A stretch of 64,000 nucleotides of DNA, taken from the NCBI RefSeq assembly GCF_001904615.1, contig NZ_MRBY01000006.1:1-64000 (forward strand). Reading direction: 5' to 3'. This DNA comes from [Limnothrix rosea] IAM M-220. Its GTDB lineage: Bacteria > Cyanobacteriota > Cyanobacteriia > Cyanobacteriales > MRBY01. Each line of letters starts with the position of its first letter. Within the stretch, counting starts at the first letter, position 1. The notes beneath the pieces are model-generated. The model searched no databases. It was not told the DNA's origin and saw only the letters and a list, made by a program, of their open reading frames with translations. Made by a program: the position numbers and the translations under genes. Shown one piece after another: positions 18,939 through 28,324 of this stretch.

Positions 18939-20207
18939 ATGAGCCACCAAAATCCCGATTCACAACAGCCGAATCCCCTCGAAACCGAGGCTTTTTTAGA
19001 AGACACCTCTTCCCAAACTATTGATGTCTCCGCAACGGCTGCTGGCTCCGAATCTGATGCTATAGCCTCTGATGACATAACCATAGAAAATTCCAACAAC
19101 ACGGCGATCGCCCCCCCAAGCCCCGATCTCGACATCGAAAACGACGGCTTTTTGCTAGCCCGTAAACTCAGACAACACAATCGCGAACTTGTAAAAACCG
19201 TTGTCCAGCTCGAACAAGCCCTCGCCGAATCCCAAGAACGACTACAGACACAAATTGCCCGCTCTCGTAACGCCGACAACCTCCTTGACCAGCAAGCCGA
19301 TAACCTCACAGGTAACCAAAGTGAAATCGACCGTCTTACCCAAGATCTACAATTAGCAAAAGCAGACGTTCGTGAGCACCGCAACATGATGAACGAACTC
19401 AATCAGACTTTAAAAAGAAGCCAAACCCAACTGGCTCAAGTCGAGCGTGAATGCACATTACTACGGGAATCCTACGACGAACAGCAGCAAAAATTAGTCG
19501 CCGCAGAGCAAGAAATCCACGACCTACAAGCCCGCCTCCAACGCCAACAACGCTACGCCATTCAATACAAAACAGCCTTAGAAAAACAAGGGGTAAAAGT
19601 CGAAGACATCACCAATCCCCCCATTACCAAGACCCCCATCCCAAAGGTCAGTCGCATCAAACCTTGGTCTGAGCAAACATTACAACCCAAGCCTTCATTT
19701 TCCTCTAGTACTCCCACCGTAAATCTCGACGAAATGGAGTCCGTCGAGATGGCAACCGAAGAGCTCCCAGCAGAACCGATTAAAGCAGAGCCGATTCAAA
19801 ACGAACGAGAGACCTCACCGAATGTAGAACAGTCTTCACTTGTCTTGCCACCGGATGTAAACGAAGATTTAGAACAACAACTCAAAGCCCTAGAAGCTGA
19901 AATGGCAGTAATGTCCCAAGAGGCAGCGACTCCGCCACAGACAAACAATTTACCTAAAGATATTTTGCAATTTCCCCAGTTCCAAGACATGCCCCAGCAA
20001 AATATTTCACCTAATATTTCACCTAGAATCAGTAGCCCATCACCAGTATCGTCCACCATCCAGCGACCAACACAACAGATGGCCAGTGCATCCTTGCCAA
20101 AACCGGCACAACAAAAAAATTGGCCTTCTCCCACCTTAAACCCCCTACGTACAGCAAAGAAGCGTGCATCCCTTGCTGCTGTTGAGTTACCCTCCTTTAG
20201 TCGCTAA
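18939..20207 (+). CDS. Uncharacterised coiled-coil protein
   Basis: A 422-residue protein of three parts: an acidic Ser/Thr-rich head (1-65), a long heptad-rich coiled coil (about 70-215; for example LRQHNRELVKTVVQLEQALA), and a Pro/Gln-rich probably disordered tail. It has no signal peptide or membrane segment. This looks like a conserved cyanobacterial structural or scaffold protein, but I cannot name the family. It stands alone between the ABC ATPase gene and a strong terminator. Confidence 0.65.
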   Translation: MSHQNPDSQQPNPLETEAFLEDTSSQTIDVSATAAGSESDAIASDDITIENSNNTAIAPPSPDLDIENDGFLLARKLRQHNRELVKTVVQLEQALAESQERLQTQIARSRNADNLLDQQADNLTGNQSEIDRLTQDLQLAKADVREHRNMMNELNQTLKRSQTQLAQVERECTLLRESYDEQQQKLVAAEQEIHDLQARLQRQQRYAIQYKTALEKQGVKVEDITNPPITKTPIPKVSRIKPWSEQTLQPKPSFSSSTPTVNLDEMESVEMATEELPAEPIKAEPIQNERETSPNVEQSSLVLPPDVNEDLEQQLKALEAEMAVMSQEAATPPQTNNLPKDILQFPQFQDMPQQNISPNISPRISSPSPVSSTIQRPTQQMASASLPKPAQQKNWPSPTLNPLRTAKKRASLAAVELPSFSR

Positions 20208-20262
20208 ATATAGTCGCTAAATAATAGTTTTATTCGGCGTTGTTCCGTCTTAAATTTACCTT

Positions 20263-20301
20263 CTCGGTGTTCCCTACCATGGCGATCGCCGAGTTTTTTT
20301 T
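20263..20301 (+). terminator. Intrinsic terminator after the coiled-coil gene, built partly from a HIP1 site
   Basis: CTCGGTG pairs with CGCCGAG (one G-U pair), followed by eight T residues. The right arm of the stem includes the GATCGCC half of a HIP1 octamer. Confidence 0.8.
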
Positions 20302-20351
20302 GTCACAATACTACGTAGAATAGTTATCATTTGACTCTCACTATTGTCGCT

Positions 20352-20828
20352 ATGTCATCAGCTTTACCTGCAAATCTTGCCAAAATCGTTAGTCGTTTTA
20401 AACGCAAAACCGATCCCAAGCAAAAATATCAACAGCTATTGTGGTATGCCAACAAGCTTGAGCCGATGCCAGAAGCAGATAAAAATCCCAACAACAAAGT
20501 GCATGGATGTGTGTCCCAAGTCTTTATTACCGCCGACTATGCCAACGATAAAGTCACTTACCATGGCGATTCCGATGCCCAGTTAGTGAAAGGATTAGTT
20601 GGCCTTTTGATCAACGGCCTCAACGGCCTTTCTCCAGCAGAAATTATTGCAGTTAAGCCAGACTTCATTGAGGAGACAGGTTTGAGCGTTAGCTTAACGC
20701 CGTCCCGTGCCAATGGCTTTCTCAATATTTTAAAAATGATGCAAAAAAAAGCCAATGGATTTGCCGTCGCGACAAACACCGACGAAACACCTGCAAATGC
20801 AGCGGAGACAAACTTCTCAAATGTTTAG
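20352..20828 (+). CDS. sufE: SufE-family cysteine desulfurase activator
   Basis: Accepts sulfur from the SufS desulfurase and passes it to the SUF iron-sulfur assembly scaffold. Recognisable segments are KYQQLLWYANKLEPMPE, the active-site loop VHGCVSQVFI with its conserved Cys, and NGLNGLSPAEIIAV. The Ala/Thr/Asn-rich last 15 residues are variable. The ATG at 20352 is chosen over an upstream TTG (20331) because the extra residues are not conserved in the family. It follows a terminator and is probably monocistronic. Confidence 0.92.
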   Translation: MSSALPANLAKIVSRFKRKTDPKQKYQQLLWYANKLEPMPEADKNPNNKVHGCVSQVFITADYANDKVTYHGDSDAQLVKGLVGLLINGLNGLSPAEIIAVKPDFIEETGLSVSLTPSRANGFLNILKMMQKKANGFAVATNTDETPANAAETNFSNV

Positions 20829-20904
20829 CAATATACTTAAATGAGAAGATTTTTGATATCATTTACACAAAGTAATGTTGTTTGTTGAAAATTAATTTAA
20901 ATTT

Positions 20905-21411
20905 ATGGCACTCTTCGGATTATTTGGCGGCAATAAAAACGAACCCCAAAAAGGCGACTTCTTCCTTGACTTTGAAGAAGCTCAAACCTTGGGCGATACC
21001 GAGTATATGAAACAGCCTAAGACAATCAAGCGCACATTCCCTAAGATCAAGGGACAAGAGGGGAAAACTATCATTTCCCAGGTTTCCTCGGACAAAATGC
21101 GCAATGTAGATCCCAACCAAGTTCCTTCTCGTTCTACATCCTCTAGCAGTTCCTTCTCTTCTAGCTTTGGCAGCGCTAGCTCTTTTTCGTCCTCTAGTAG
21201 CTTCGGTAGCACTTCTTCCTCTAGCTTTAGTTCATCAACTCCTGCTCCTAAGCCTGCAGCTCCTGCTCCCACTGTCCAAGAAACAAAGGCACCTGAGCCT
21301 GTAGTAGAAGAAAAGAAATTTGAGCCTCCAGCACCGGCACCTAAAGCTTCTAATCAAGTGGATACCAGTATGGATATGTTCCGCAGCATGGCGAAAAAGA
21401 TTAAGCGTTAA
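20905..21411 (+). CDS. Uncharacterised Ser/Phe-rich low-complexity protein
   Basis: Not recognised. The first ~65 residues look folded (MALFGLFGGNKNEPQKGDFF, then LDFEEAQTLGDTEYMKQPK), followed by a ~45-residue run almost entirely Ser, Phe, Gly and Ala, a Pro/Ala/Glu linker and a basic end (MFRSMAKKIKR). The Ser/Phe block resembles phase-separating or glue-like low-complexity segments. No signal peptide or membrane helix is evident. A clear terminator follows. Confidence 0.65.
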   Translation: MALFGLFGGNKNEPQKGDFFLDFEEAQTLGDTEYMKQPKTIKRTFPKIKGQEGKTIISQVSSDKMRNVDPNQVPSRSTSSSSSFSSSFGSASSFSSSSSFGSTSSSSFSSSTPAPKPAAPAPTVQETKAPEPVVEEKKFEPPAPAPKASNQVDTSMDMFRSMAKKIKR

Positions 21412-21482
21412 TTTTGGCTCAAATCAAGTTGAACCTTAAAAACAATTAAGTAAAATTTCCGTCTATGGAAATATGAGAAGGG

Positions 21483-21509
21483 AAGAGCCACATGGCTCTT
21501 TCTTTTTTT
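21483..21509 (+). terminator. Intrinsic terminator after the Ser-rich protein gene
   Basis: AAGAGCC and GGCTCTT form a perfect 7-bp stem around ACAT, followed by TCTTTTTTT. It separates the plus-strand gene from the converging Mrp gene. Confidence 0.85.
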
Positions 21510-21534
21510 CGAATACCTGTGTGTGATGTGAGTT

Positions 21535-22587
21535 TTAGGCGACGGCTACAACAGAAACTTTAGCGGCGATCGCCTCAGCGATAGAAACTAAGGCTTTTGC
21601 AGAAGCAGACTCCGGCTGAGCTACAACAATTGGTTGGCCGTTATCTCCACCTTCACGCAGGGCAATCTCTAGAGGCACACAGCCCAGTAGGGGTACATCT
21701 AATTCTTTTGCAGTCTTTTCGCCGCCACCAGAACCAAACAAATCGTATTGCTTCTCCGGCATATCAGGTGGAATAAAATAGCTCATATTCTCGACAATAC
21801 CAAGGAGATTCACCCCCATCTGCTGGAACATCTTCAGACCACGGCGAGAATCCAATAACGAGACGGTTTGGGGCGTTGTCACAATAATCGCTCCCGCCAT
21901 CGGTACAGCCTGAGCCATGGTCAACTGAGCATCACCTGTGCCGGGGGGCATATCAACCAATAAATAATCCAATTCACCCCAATTGACTTGATACAAAAAC
22001 TGCCGCACCATGCTGTTGATCATTGGGCCGCGCCACATCACAGGCTGGTCAGGGTCGATCAAAAATGCCATCGAAACAAACTTTACGCCATGGTTAAACT
22101 CTGGCTGTAAAACATCTTGTCCGCCACTTTTATCCACTTTTAGCTCGACTTCACCGACACCCATCATATTGGGGACATTCGGCCCATAGATATCGGCATC
22201 TAAAAGACCAACCTTTGCACCGCTCTGGGCAAGGGCGATCGCCACATTAACAGCAACACTGCTCTTCCCGACACCACCTTTACCACTAGAAATCGCAATA
22301 ATATTTTGGACATCCTCAATACCCTGGGGACTCGGCAGCGGCTTAGGAATCGCGACTACTTCAATCTCTACGGTGTCAACCCCCTCAAGCGCCATTACAG
22401 CCTTTTTACAATCTTCTACAATCAAATCCTTAACCATCCCCGTAGAGGTGGTTAAAGCAAGGGTAAAAGCAATATTGCGACCGTCAATGGCGATATCCCG
22501 CACCTTACCCGCTTCCACCAAGCCTTGCTTGCGTTCGGCATCTTTTACAGGTTTTAGAGCATCAAGAACTGCTTGAGAATCAATCAT
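21535..22587 (-). CDS. apbC: Mrp/ApbC-family iron-sulfur cluster carrier ATPase
   Basis: Binds and delivers Fe-S clusters. An N-terminal MIP18/DUF59-like domain (residues ~1-90) precedes a deviant-Walker ParA-type ATPase with SSGKGGVGKSSVAVN (~105), LLDADIYGPN and DMPPGTGDAQLT. The position where many family members carry the cluster-binding CxxC (after ENMSYF) reads IPPDMP here, so it lacks that motif; I believe this is common among cyanobacterial homologues. At 350 residues the length is normal. It converges with the Ser-rich gene and lies 53 bp downstream of crtR on the same strand. Confidence 0.9.
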   Translation of the reverse strand: MIDSQAVLDALKPVKDAERKQGLVEAGKVRDIAIDGRNIAFTLALTTSTGMVKDLIVEDCKKAVMALEGVDTVEIEVVAIPKPLPSPQGIEDVQNIIAISSGKGGVGKSSVAVNVAIALAQSGAKVGLLDADIYGPNVPNMMGVGEVELKVDKSGGQDVLQPEFNHGVKFVSMAFLIDPDQPVMWRGPMINSMVRQFLYQVNWGELDYLLVDMPPGTGDAQLTMAQAVPMAGAIIVTTPQTVSLLDSRRGLKMFQQMGVNLLGIVENMSYFIPPDMPEKQYDLFGSGGGEKTAKELDVPLLGCVPLEIALREGGDNGQPIVVAQPESASAKALVSIAEAIAAKVSVVAVA

Positions 22588-22640
22588 AGTATTAGCGGCA
22601 ATAGGAAAATAAAGAGAAAAGTCAATGGCGGAAAAATCAA

Positions 22641-23531
22641 TTATTTAGCATCAGATTTCGAGTGAAAACGAATGCCCACAAAAATATCGTAAAGGAATCC
22701 AAGAAAATCTTTGCCCTTCAAAAGACCAAGGGATTGGGGAGATTCTTTTTGGTCGAGGAGGGGCTTAATGTGATAGTAAGCAGGCTGGTATTTATACCAA
22801 GGAATGGAAGGCCAAAGGTGATGGACGAGGTGATAGTTTTGACCCAAAATGAGTAGATTAAGGAGCTTACTGGGATAAACACGTGCATTTTTCCAGCGAT
22901 CGCGCTCCTCAAAGGGACGATGGGGTAAATAATCAAAAAACAAACCCAAGGCAATACCGACAACCAATGCCGGTACAAACCAAAAATTCATGATGTACCC
23001 AATAAAACCGTAATGAATACCGAGATACACAATGATGCCAAGAAAGGCGCGACTGAGAAACCATTCGAGGAGTTCATAGTTTTTCCAAAGACGACGCCTA
23101 AAGAAAAAGAATTCATGGTAGAAAAAGCGAGCAGCAATCATCCATAGTGGGCCACCGGTAGACACAAAATGGTCGGGATCATTTTCAGGATCATTAACGT
23201 GGGCATGGTGTTGGAGATGAACCCTAGTAAAAACAGGAAACGCAAATCCCAACATCAAGGCACTGGCATGGCCTAAAACAGTGTTAACGGCACGATTACT
23301 GTGGGCGGCGCGGTGGGAAGCATCATGGATAACCGTTCCAGCTAAGTGCAAGGCTAAAACATTTTCACAAAAGCAAACCCAATCGTACCAACCCCAAACC
23401 CAATATCCGCACACAGATGTAGCGATCAAAACCACGGCGATGATAACCATCCACACGTTTGGGTTCATACCGCTGGGTGGGCGTAGATACTCCTTTGACA
23501 TTCTGAGTGATGACGTAGCCGCCGCCGTCAT
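22641..23531 (-). CDS. crtR: Beta-carotene hydroxylase CrtR
   Basis: Membrane di-iron hydroxylase that converts beta-carotene to zeaxanthin and acts in myxoxanthophyll synthesis. It belongs to the fatty-acid-desaturase-like group and shows three histidine boxes: HDASHR (about residue 69), HLQHHAH with the following NDPDH, and HHLWPSIPW. Several hydrophobic segments span the membrane. At 296 residues it matches cyanobacterial CrtR. An internal Met 11 (MSKEYLRPPSG) is an alternative start. Confidence 0.92.
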   Translation of the reverse strand: MTAAATSSLRMSKEYLRPPSGMNPNVWMVIIAVVLIATSVCGYWVWGWYDWVCFCENVLALHLAGTVIHDASHRAAHSNRAVNTVLGHASALMLGFAFPVFTRVHLQHHAHVNDPENDPDHFVSTGGPLWMIAARFFYHEFFFFRRRLWKNYELLEWFLSRAFLGIIVYLGIHYGFIGYIMNFWFVPALVVGIALGLFFDYLPHRPFEERDRWKNARVYPSKLLNLLILGQNYHLVHHLWPSIPWYKYQPAYYHIKPLLDQKESPQSLGLLKGKDFLGFLYDIFVGIRFHSKSDAK

Positions 23532-23707
23532 AACTGTCTATGCTCCTTACTTAAAATGCTCAATTTTTTTTGATTCTTGCGTAGTTTACAATACTTAAGC
23601 CTATTTCATAAAGCTTGATGTCTGAGATACACTGGTGTCATTTTATGGTACAGCCTTGAGGATATGGGTATTTCAATATATTTTTCCCTCTGCGATAGGA
23701 ATCGGGA

Positions 23708-23729
23708 AGGTAGGGCGATCGCCCTACCT
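23708..23729. repeat. 22-bp perfect palindrome centred on a HIP1 site
   Basis: Each arm reads AGGTAGGGCGA, so the full site is a perfect inverted repeat with GCGATCGC at its centre. It lies between the divergently placed ends of crtR's promoter side and the GST gene's stop. It could form a cruciform or bind a dimeric protein; it may equally be a chance expansion around HIP1. Confidence 0.7.
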
Positions 23730-23794
23730 ATGATGACAAAAGTGCAATCTTCAACAACTTTATTTGCTAGATTCAGTCCGGGGTTATGGTTCCC

Positions 23795-24595
23795 CTAATC
23801 AATCTCGATCGTCATGGGTGAATCATTATCAGATTTTGTTTGACTGCTGCCACCAGATTGCTGACGGAAATCTAAGTAAAGGCGATCGCGCCACTCAAAG
23901 AAAGGCGCATATTCAGCATTATCTCCGAGCCCTGGAATCCCTTTACCCTTGAGATATTCAGGAATATCAAGGTAGTCACCACCGGGGAACTTGAGCAGGA
24001 TACTCAGAGCCGCCACGCTAAAATCTGCCAGAGTCGGCTGCTCACCCAGTAAGTAAGGTTGATTTTGCACAATTGCAGTTAGGGCTTCCAAATCCTGCTT
24101 TAGACCCCGTTGGGCATATTTAACAGCATCGCCACCCAGACCAACACCAGAGCCAAAAAAGTCCAGAACATCACCGGGAACAGCGCCTAAAAGATTTTTG
24201 AAAAAACCGGGGACTTCCTTTGGCAAAATAGAAGTTCGAAAATTTGGATTTTGATTTAACGCACCAACAAAAGCTGTACGACCTTTTAAACCGATCGATT
24301 CATCAGCCCATTCTTCCATAATGAGACATTGGGCACGCTGGATCGAATCAACGGGCACAATGGGTTTCGCGGGGAATTTACGATCAAGATAAAAAGCAAT
24401 TTCTGTAGAATCACTAATTACAGTGTCACCATCCTTGAGCACAGGCACTTGGCGCTGGCCGGACATCTTGTAGAGATCTAATTGGCCGATACCGGGAGTA
24501 ACTTCAATTTTTTTGTACTCTAGACCTTTGTAATCGAGAATAAGACGAATTTTTTCGGAAAATTGCGACAGTTCGAACTGATATAGCTCTAGCAT
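23795..24595 (-). CDS. Glutathione S-transferase family protein
   Basis: The N-terminal ~80 residues form a thioredoxin-like GST domain (LELYQFELSQFSEKIRLILD; QRQVPVLKDGDTVISDSTEI with the glutathione-binding QVPVL and ST/ES positions), and the rest an all-helical C-terminal domain. Ser in FSEK occupies the usual catalytic position. Substrate unknown. I choose ATG at 24595; a TTG ten codons upstream is unlikely. Divergent from ssb. Confidence 0.85.
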   Translation of the reverse strand: MLELYQFELSQFSEKIRLILDYKGLEYKKIEVTPGIGQLDLYKMSGQRQVPVLKDGDTVISDSTEIAFYLDRKFPAKPIVPVDSIQRAQCLIMEEWADESIGLKGRTAFVGALNQNPNFRTSILPKEVPGFFKNLLGAVPGDVLDFFGSGVGLGGDAVKYAQRGLKQDLEALTAIVQNQPYLLGEQPTLADFSVAALSILLKFPGGDYLDIPEYLKGKGIPGLGDNAEYAPFFEWRDRLYLDFRQQSGGSSQTKSDNDSPMTIEID

Positions 24596-24709
24596 TGTGA
24601 CTCGACTTTGTTGTAGGTAAATCAATCACACCATACAAAAGTTCTTCAGAAATTGCTACGGATAACTGTGGCAGAATAAGGGGAGATCATTCGTACAAAA
24701 ATATCAGTT

Positions 24710-25072
24710 ATGAGCATCAATATCGTCAATTTAGTGGGCAGAGTCGGGACTGATCCTGAGGTTCGCTATTTTGAATCAGGAACAGTTCTCTGTACTCTGA
24801 CACTGGCAGTCAATCGCCCTACGAGCCGTGACGATAAGCCAGACTGGTTTAATTTGGAGATGTGGGGCAAAACAGCAGAGTTGGCTGCTAATTATGTAAA
24901 AAAGGGTCGTCAAATTGCCGTGCAAGGATACCTAAAAATAGAGACGTTTACGAATCGCAACGGTTATGAATGTTCTCGTCCGGTAATTCGGGTGAATCGT
25001 TTTGAGTTTCTAGGTTCTCGCCGTGATGTTGATCCGAATGCGGTAGGGAATTACGAAGGACATGAGTTTTAG
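24710..25072 (+). CDS. ssb: Single-stranded DNA-binding protein
   Basis: OB-fold protein binding single-stranded DNA. Typical segments are INIVNLVGRVGTDPEVRYF, FNLEMWGKTAELAANYVKKG and VQGYLKIETFTNRNGYECSR. It is only 120 residues and ends in NYEGHEF, without the acidic DDIPF-like tip by which bacterial SSB recruits repair and replication proteins. It may be a variant or accessory SSB. ATG at 24710 follows GGGGAG at some distance. It stands alone. Confidence 0.92.
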   Translation: MSINIVNLVGRVGTDPEVRYFESGTVLCTLTLAVNRPTSRDDKPDWFNLEMWGKTAELAANYVKKGRQIAVQGYLKIETFTNRNGYECSRPVIRVNRFEFLGSRRDVDPNAVGNYEGHEF

Positions 25073-25473
25073 GGGTTAGGTCGGTTTTCCAATGGTGGGC
25101 GATCGCCTATCGTGATCGATGTATGGCGACCGACTGACTGACAACCTCAGAGATGAAAAATCTCCAAGCATCATCAAGATTAGACGCTCAGAGACTTCGG
25201 CAACAATTTCTTTCTTAGGGGTTATTATGCCGGATCTTCCGGCGAAGTGTGATGGGTGGTACAGCCCCTTAACCCCCCCTACTCAAAATGTTTTGGGATT
25301 CTTTGGAGGGAAAATTTGGGCGGCATGGTCGTCAGGCTCGTGGGACAGTGCCGGTAAAAAAATGTGCGTTATTAGCACTTAATGAAATGAGTTTTCCTAG
25401 TTTTGGGAGATGGCGATCGCCGAGCGTCTTCTGCAATACTGGGAGGTGATGTATTGATGACCTCAGCAGAACT
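25073..25473. other. 401-bp intergenic region before flv1
   Basis: Contains HIP1 sites near 25100 and 25413 and a C-rich stretch at about 25265-25280. An 87-codon frame here lacks a plausible ribosome site and resembles no family. GGGAGGTGATG at 25441-25451 is a Shine-Dalgarno-like sequence but is 23 bases from the flv1 start. The promoter of flv1 should be here. Confidence 0.5.
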
Positions 25474-27204
25474 ATGGCAGTTGAAACAAGACCTAGAGAT
25501 GTGCAGCCTTACCCGCTAAGTGCTGATACGCTTGTGCTGCGATCGCGGACATGGGATCGCCTCAAGTTTGAAATCGAATATGGTCTGCAAAAGGGAACAA
25601 CTGCCAATAGTTATTTGATTCGAGGTGAAAAACGGGCGCTCATCGACCCACCGGGGGAATCGTTTCAAGGGGTTTTTATTGATGCTCTACAGGAACGTTT
25701 TGATCTACGAACATTGGATTATATTATCCTCGGCCACACGAATCCCAACCGCTGCGCCACTTTAAAGGCGTTACTTGAGCTTGCCCCCCAAGCAACTGTT
25801 GTCTGTTCGAATCCGGCGGCGATCGCCCTACAGGATCTCCTTAAGGATGAAAATCCCACAGTCCAGATCGTCAAAAAAGGAGACACCTTAGATTTAGGGC
25901 AAGGACACAACCTTGAATTCACCCTAACGCCGACACCGCGTTTCCCTGGGCATCTTTGTACCTTTGACCCAAAAACGGCAATCCTTTTCACTGACAAATT
26001 TTTTGGGGCCCATGTTTGTGGCGATCAAGTATTAGACGAAGGCTGGCAGGTTTACGAAGAAGACCGTCGCTATTATTTTGATTGCATCCATGCAACATCT
26101 ATCCGACAAACCCTTTTGGCATTGGGAAAAATTTCCGAAAAGCCTGCGACCATCTTCGCCACGGGTCATGGTCCCCTTGTGCGTTACAGCCGTCAAGAAC
26201 TTTTAAATAACTACCAAATTTGGGCAGAACAACAAAAAAATGACATTTCCGTTGCCCTAATTTACGCCTCAGCTTACGGCAATACGGCGACCGTCGCCCA
26301 AGCCCTTGCCCGCGGTATCTCAAAAGCTGGCGTGATGGTGGAAACTTTTAATGCTGAACATGCTGAACCAGAAGAAATCAAAACGGCGATCGCCAACTGT
26401 AGCGGCTTCATTATGGGCTCCCCCACCCTCGGTGGCCATGCCCCAACACAAATCCAGACTGCCCTCGGTATCGTGCTAGCCAACGCGGAAAAAACTAAAC
26501 TAGCTGGCGTATTCGGTTCCTTTGGTTGGAGTGGCGAGGCAATCGATTTGCTAGAAGGCAAATTTAAAGATGCAGGCTACCAGCTAGGATTTGAACCCAT
26601 TCGCGTCAAATTCAAACCGACAGAAGTCACCATTAAAACCTGCGAAGAAACCGGTACAGACTTTGCCCAATCCCTAAAAAAAGCCGCCAAACGCCGTAAG
26701 CCCAAGGAAAATGTCGCCTCCACTTCCCAAACCGCAAATCTCGAACAAGCCCTCGGTCGCATTGTCGGTTCCCTATGTGTGATCACAACCAAGCAAGAGG
26801 AATTATCCGGCGCAATGTTGGCTTCGTGGGTCTCCCAGGCAACCTTCAATCCCCCCGGCTTCACGGTGGCTGTCGCCAAAGAACGGGCGATCGAATCGCT
26901 TATGCACAATGGCTCTAATTTTGTGATCAATGTCTTGCAGGAGGGTAATCACATCGGCTTAATGAAACATTTCCTGAAGCCCTTTGAGCCGGGGGAAGAT
27001 CGGTTTGCAGACATCGAAACCACCGAGGCAGAAAATGGTTGCCAAATTCTTTCTGAAGCGCTCGCTTATCTTGAATGCACGGTAGCAAACCGGATGGAAT
27101 GTGGCGATCATTGGGTTATTTATGCCACCACGGATAAGGGTAAATTGCTTCAGGACAACGGCATCACAGCGATTCACCATCGCAAGTCTGGCACACATTA
27201 TTAA
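25474..27204 (+). CDS. flv1: Class C flavodiiron protein, Flv1 type
   Basis: Part of the Flv1/Flv3 system that returns electrons from photosystem I to oxygen and protects cells in fluctuating light. Domain order: metallo-beta-lactamase-like (residues ~30-255), flavodoxin with ALIYASAYGNTATVAQAL (~262-400), and a flavin-reductase domain (~425-575) that defines class C. The diiron ligand motif reads HTNPNR (~88), replacing the acidic and His ligands (HxExDH) of Flv3-type enzymes; this substitution marks the Flv1/Flv2 group, and absence of a flv4-flv2 operon favours Flv1. At 576 residues the length fits. No flv3 is adjacent; the partner must be elsewhere. Converges with trm1 with a 16-bp gap. 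Confidence 0.82.
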   Translation: MAVETRPRDVQPYPLSADTLVLRSRTWDRLKFEIEYGLQKGTTANSYLIRGEKRALIDPPGESFQGVFIDALQERFDLRTLDYIILGHTNPNRCATLKALLELAPQATVVCSNPAAIALQDLLKDENPTVQIVKKGDTLDLGQGHNLEFTLTPTPRFPGHLCTFDPKTAILFTDKFFGAHVCGDQVLDEGWQVYEEDRRYYFDCIHATSIRQTLLALGKISEKPATIFATGHGPLVRYSRQELLNNYQIWAEQQKNDISVALIYASAYGNTATVAQALARGISKAGVMVETFNAEHAEPEEIKTAIANCSGFIMGSPTLGGHAPTQIQTALGIVLANAEKTKLAGVFGSFGWSGEAIDLLEGKFKDAGYQLGFEPIRVKFKPTEVTIKTCEETGTDFAQSLKKAAKRRKPKENVASTSQTANLEQALGRIVGSLCVITTKQEELSGAMLASWVSQATFNPPGFTVAVAKERAIESLMHNGSNFVINVLQEGNHIGLMKHFLKPFEPGEDRFADIETTEAENGCQILSEALAYLECTVANRMECGDHWVIYATTDKGKLLQDNGITAIHHRKSGTHY

Positions 27205-27220
27205 GCAAAAAATCAAAAAT

Positions 27221-28324
27221 TTAGCTGGCAAGGGAACGGGCGATCGCCACAACCTCTTGCATTGAAGCATTAGTCTTGATAGCTTGCGCTTGAATGTGGG
27301 TACGACTCGCGTCAAAATCTTTGTTTTGCAACGCCGCCAGTAAATTATCGATTGGCGGTATGTCCAATTTGCCACGATAGCCAATTTCCTTTAGTGGGAA
27401 AAAATAAGGCGGTAAGTTATTTTCCCATTGCATTGTCACGAGTAATTTCGCAACATCTTGCCATTGCCATAGATTTGCCAGCTCGATCATCTTGGCGAGG
27501 AAATCGTCATTATGAAGTTTGCCGAGCCACAACGCTCCGCTCAGGGTTAGTGGTAGCTGATCATGGGGACAAGCCGCTTGGGATAACTTTTTCCAAGTTG
27601 GCAAATGATAATTACCGCAATGGTGACAATAGCCAAGAAAGCCATAGTTGCGTTCTGTCAAAATTGGCTTGCGGGTTAGCCGCGCCATTATCCGACAGGT
27701 ATCACCCCAGAAAAACGAAAAAATTGGCTCAATCCCCAAATCCCTCCGGGCAGCTTGTTGCACTAAATTGCCCAGCAGTAACCGCAATCCTTGCTCTTGG
27801 ACAGATGGGTGGGAGCGAATATAAGCGCCATATTGTCGTAAAGCTCGCTGGGGTTCTCTGCCACTATAGGTTCTGCCGTCGGTGCTAGTGAGATACATCA
27901 AACCACCAATTTTTGTGACATCGAGCGCATCAGCCACAAACTGCGAACCCGACCCAAAGGCATCAATATCCACAACATCATAGCGATCGCCAGCCAAAGC
28001 TCTCGCCATGCAGAGATGATGAACATTAAGCGAACTCACCGCCGCTTGTGCTGGTAAGAGCGTCGCCAAATTGGTGCTTAGCGTTTCATATAAATCGGGA
28101 TTTCCTTCATTCGCCCAAACCCAATCCGCCTTCGCCTCATGGCAATAGCGCAGCGATCGCACCCCCGTTGCCGATAGTCCGTCGAGAACTCGCAAAGAAC
28201 CTGTTTCAGCTTGATATATTGCCGCCGCTAAAACACCGAGATCCCGAACAATACGACTTTTAGGACGGTAAAACCCTGCCCCTACTTTGAAAGAGACAGA
28301 GCGTTCTCTTTGTCGCTGGTTCAC
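27221..28324 (-). CDS. trm1: tRNA (guanine-26-N2)-dimethyltransferase Trm1 family
   Basis: SAM-dependent methyltransferase modifying guanosine 26 of tRNA. Recognisable parts are FYRPKSRIVRDLGVL, the SAM-binding VLDGLSATGVRSLRY, NEGNPD, DIDAFGSG (the catalytic DxFG-like motif) and LYLTSTDGRTYSG. A four-Cys/His cluster CHHCGNYH lies at about residue 245. At 367 residues it is close to the archaeal and cyanobacterial form. The start is GTG at 28324, overlapping the stop of the M16 gene by three to four bases (GTGA), so the two are translationally coupled. Confidence 0.9.
   Translation of the reverse strand: MNQRQRERSVSFKVGAGFYRPKSRIVRDLGVLAAAIYQAETGSLRVLDGLSATGVRSLRYCHEAKADWVWANEGNPDLYETLSTNLATLLPAQAAVSSLNVHHLCMARALAGDRYDVVDIDAFGSGSQFVADALDVTKIGGLMYLTSTDGRTYSGREPQRALRQYGAYIRSHPSVQEQGLRLLLGNLVQQAARRDLGIEPIFSFFWGDTCRIMARLTRKPILTERNYGFLGYCHHCGNYHLPTWKKLSQAACPHDQLPLTLSGALWLGKLHNDDFLAKMIELANLWQWQDVAKLLVTMQWENNLPPYFFPLKEIGYRGKLDIPPIDNLLAALQNKDFDASRTHIQAQAIKTNASMQEVVAIARSLAS

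Noticed and set aside
25119-25382. 87-codon frame before flv1
   Set aside because: No start signal or similarity; composition looks non-coding.
25804-25816. GTTCGAATCC resembling a tRNA T-arm
   Set aside because: It is coding sequence of flv1 (CSNPAA segment) with no acceptor stem.
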